Assembly: GCA_030616835.1 (NCBI GenBank)
Contig: JAUWWP010000222.1
Location: 1-5,137 of the forward strand
Reading direction: 5' to 3'
Source: Deltaproteobacteria bacterium
GTDB taxonomy: Bacteria > Desulfobacterota > G020345765
DNA length: 5,137 bases
The translations under genes were made by a program, and so were the position numbers. How positions within the stretch are numbered: position 1 is the stretch's first letter; the number at the start of each line of letters is the position of its first letter. Below the pieces are notes generated by a model. The model made no database searches, had not been told where the DNA came from, and worked only from the letters and a program-made list of their open reading frames with translations. Shown one piece after another: positions 4,637 through 5,137 of this stretch.

Positions 4637-4938
4637 GTGCCATTTGCAATTTCTATTGTTGATTTATACCTCTCCGAAAATCGGATAGTCCAATTCGATA
4701 ACCGAATAAGCAAAAAATTCCTGTAATTTCATATAGTTCCATAACATTTCCTCCCCTCCCGCCCAATATCCCTTACGAATAGTAAGCCCATCCCTTTACT
4801 TATTCATCCTCCCCTTAGGAGAAGAACTCTGGGCCTTTTCCTGATAATTCAATAATATCAATAGCTTAAGCCCATTTTGGTCTTTACTAATGGCAGGGAA
4901 CAAATCTTGGCACGGTTAATGCTAATTAAAAAGGGTAA

Positions 4939-4943
4939 AAGGA
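4939..4943 (+). promoter_or_regulatory. Shine-Dalgarno deciding the L,D-transpeptidase start
   Basis: AAGGA lies 8 bases before the ATG at 4952. In-frame ATGs at 4919 and 4964 lack such a site, so 4952 is preferred. Confidence 0.7.
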
Positions 4944-4951
4944 CAAAGAAA

Positions 4952-5137
4952 ATGGTAGCGAGAATGAAAGAAATCATTAAAAACTCAGGCAAAAGGCTTC
5001 CTGGCCTGATCCTTCCGATCCTGCTGATTCTGGCCCCCGATGCCTCGGCAACGATTGCTCCCCAGAGCGATGAGGTTAGCTCCGGCCTGACGATTGTAAT
5101 CAATCTGCCGGCTTACAGTCTGAATCTTTACCAGGGA
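4952..5137 (+). CDS. Probable exported L,D-transpeptidase, YkuD family (partial, N-terminus only)
   Basis: Only 62 codons are present; the frame is still open at the right edge. Residues 1-33 look like a Sec signal peptide: a basic start (Arg4, Lys6, Lys10, Lys14, Arg15), a hydrophobic core LPGLILPILLILA (16-28) and a likely cleavage after DASA at 33. The mature part has LTIVINLPAYSLNLYQG at 46-62, which fits the opening beta-strands of YkuD/ErfK L,D-transpeptidases (a pattern like IVVNLPxxxLYLYxxG). Those periplasmic enzymes form 3-3 crosslinks in peptidoglycan or attach lipoproteins to it. The catalytic His and Cys lie beyond the window, so activity cannot be judged, and the family call rests on one motif. 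The start at 4952 is chosen for the AAGGA 8 bases upstream; an in-frame ATG at 4919 would lengthen the n-region by 11 residues. Confidence 0.72.
   Translation, partial: MVARMKEIIKNSGKRLPGLILPILLILAPDASATIAPQSDEVSSGLTIVINLPAYSLNLYQG

Larger units (their letters stand above)
4576..4951. other. 376-base gap between the FHA and transpeptidase genes
   Basis: No convincing gene. It holds the permuted GAA/GAA element at 4612-4636 and a short direct repeat GCCTTCG at 4581-4587 and 4612-4618. Small perfect palindromes lie at 4673-4685 (TCCGA-AAA-TCGGA), 4693-4707 (ATTCG-ATAAC-CGAAT) and 4772-4786 (CTTAC-GAATA-GTAAG). A purine-rich stretch on the minus strand near 4749-4765 looks like a Shine-Dalgarno and precedes tiny open frames of 27-29 codons. 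No clear terminator follows the FHA gene and no clear promoter precedes the transpeptidase gene. Confidence 0.6.

Noticed and set aside
4858..5103. 81-codon minus-strand frame over the transpeptidase start
   Set aside because: It is antisense to the signal peptide and YkuD-like N-terminus; its hydrophobic look mirrors the signal sequence.

Overview
The window looks like ordinary chromosome from a diderm (Gram-negative) bacterium of moderate GC content. The evidence for two membranes is a tolQ gene, a probable lipoprotein and a probable periplasmic L,D-transpeptidase. Several palindromic and tandem small repeats sit in one gene gap, a texture I associate with uncultured candidate-phylum genomes. 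I cannot name the lineage from the sequence.

Left part, positions 1-3180, all on the minus strand and so read from right to left: a probable lipoprotein gene (2416-3180), a Crp/Fnr-family regulator (1685-2374), a ThiI-like PP-loop ATPase with an NFACT-R-like C-terminus (626-1615), and the 5' part of tolQ (1-560, running off the left edge). The gaps are 41, 69 and 65 bases. A good sigma70-type promoter lies in front of the lipoprotein gene, so the four could be read together, and a weaker promoter may serve tolQ separately.

Middle, 3181-3508: a 328-base gap without a convincing gene but rich in hairpins, a 9-base tandem repeat and short direct repeats. It looks like repeat insertions or their remnants.

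Right part: a hotdog-fold thioesterase gene (3509-3985, minus) with its own strong promoter and Shine-Dalgarno. Divergent from it is a small FHA-domain protein gene (4189-4575, plus), whose promoter sits so close to the ATG that the mRNA should be leaderless. A 376-base gap (4576-4951) holds a second copy of one repeat motif and several small palindromes. The window ends in the first 62 codons of a probable L,D-transpeptidase (4952-5137, plus).

Functional links are modest. TolQ, the lipoprotein and the L,D-transpeptidase point to envelope maintenance. The PP-loop enzyme points to tRNA sulfur modification, and the regulator and FHA protein to signalling. I see no complete unknown multi-gene system. 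The best leads are the leaderless FHA gene, the three-cysteine (possibly Fe-S) PP-loop enzyme, and the GAA/GAA palindromic element present in two permuted forms.
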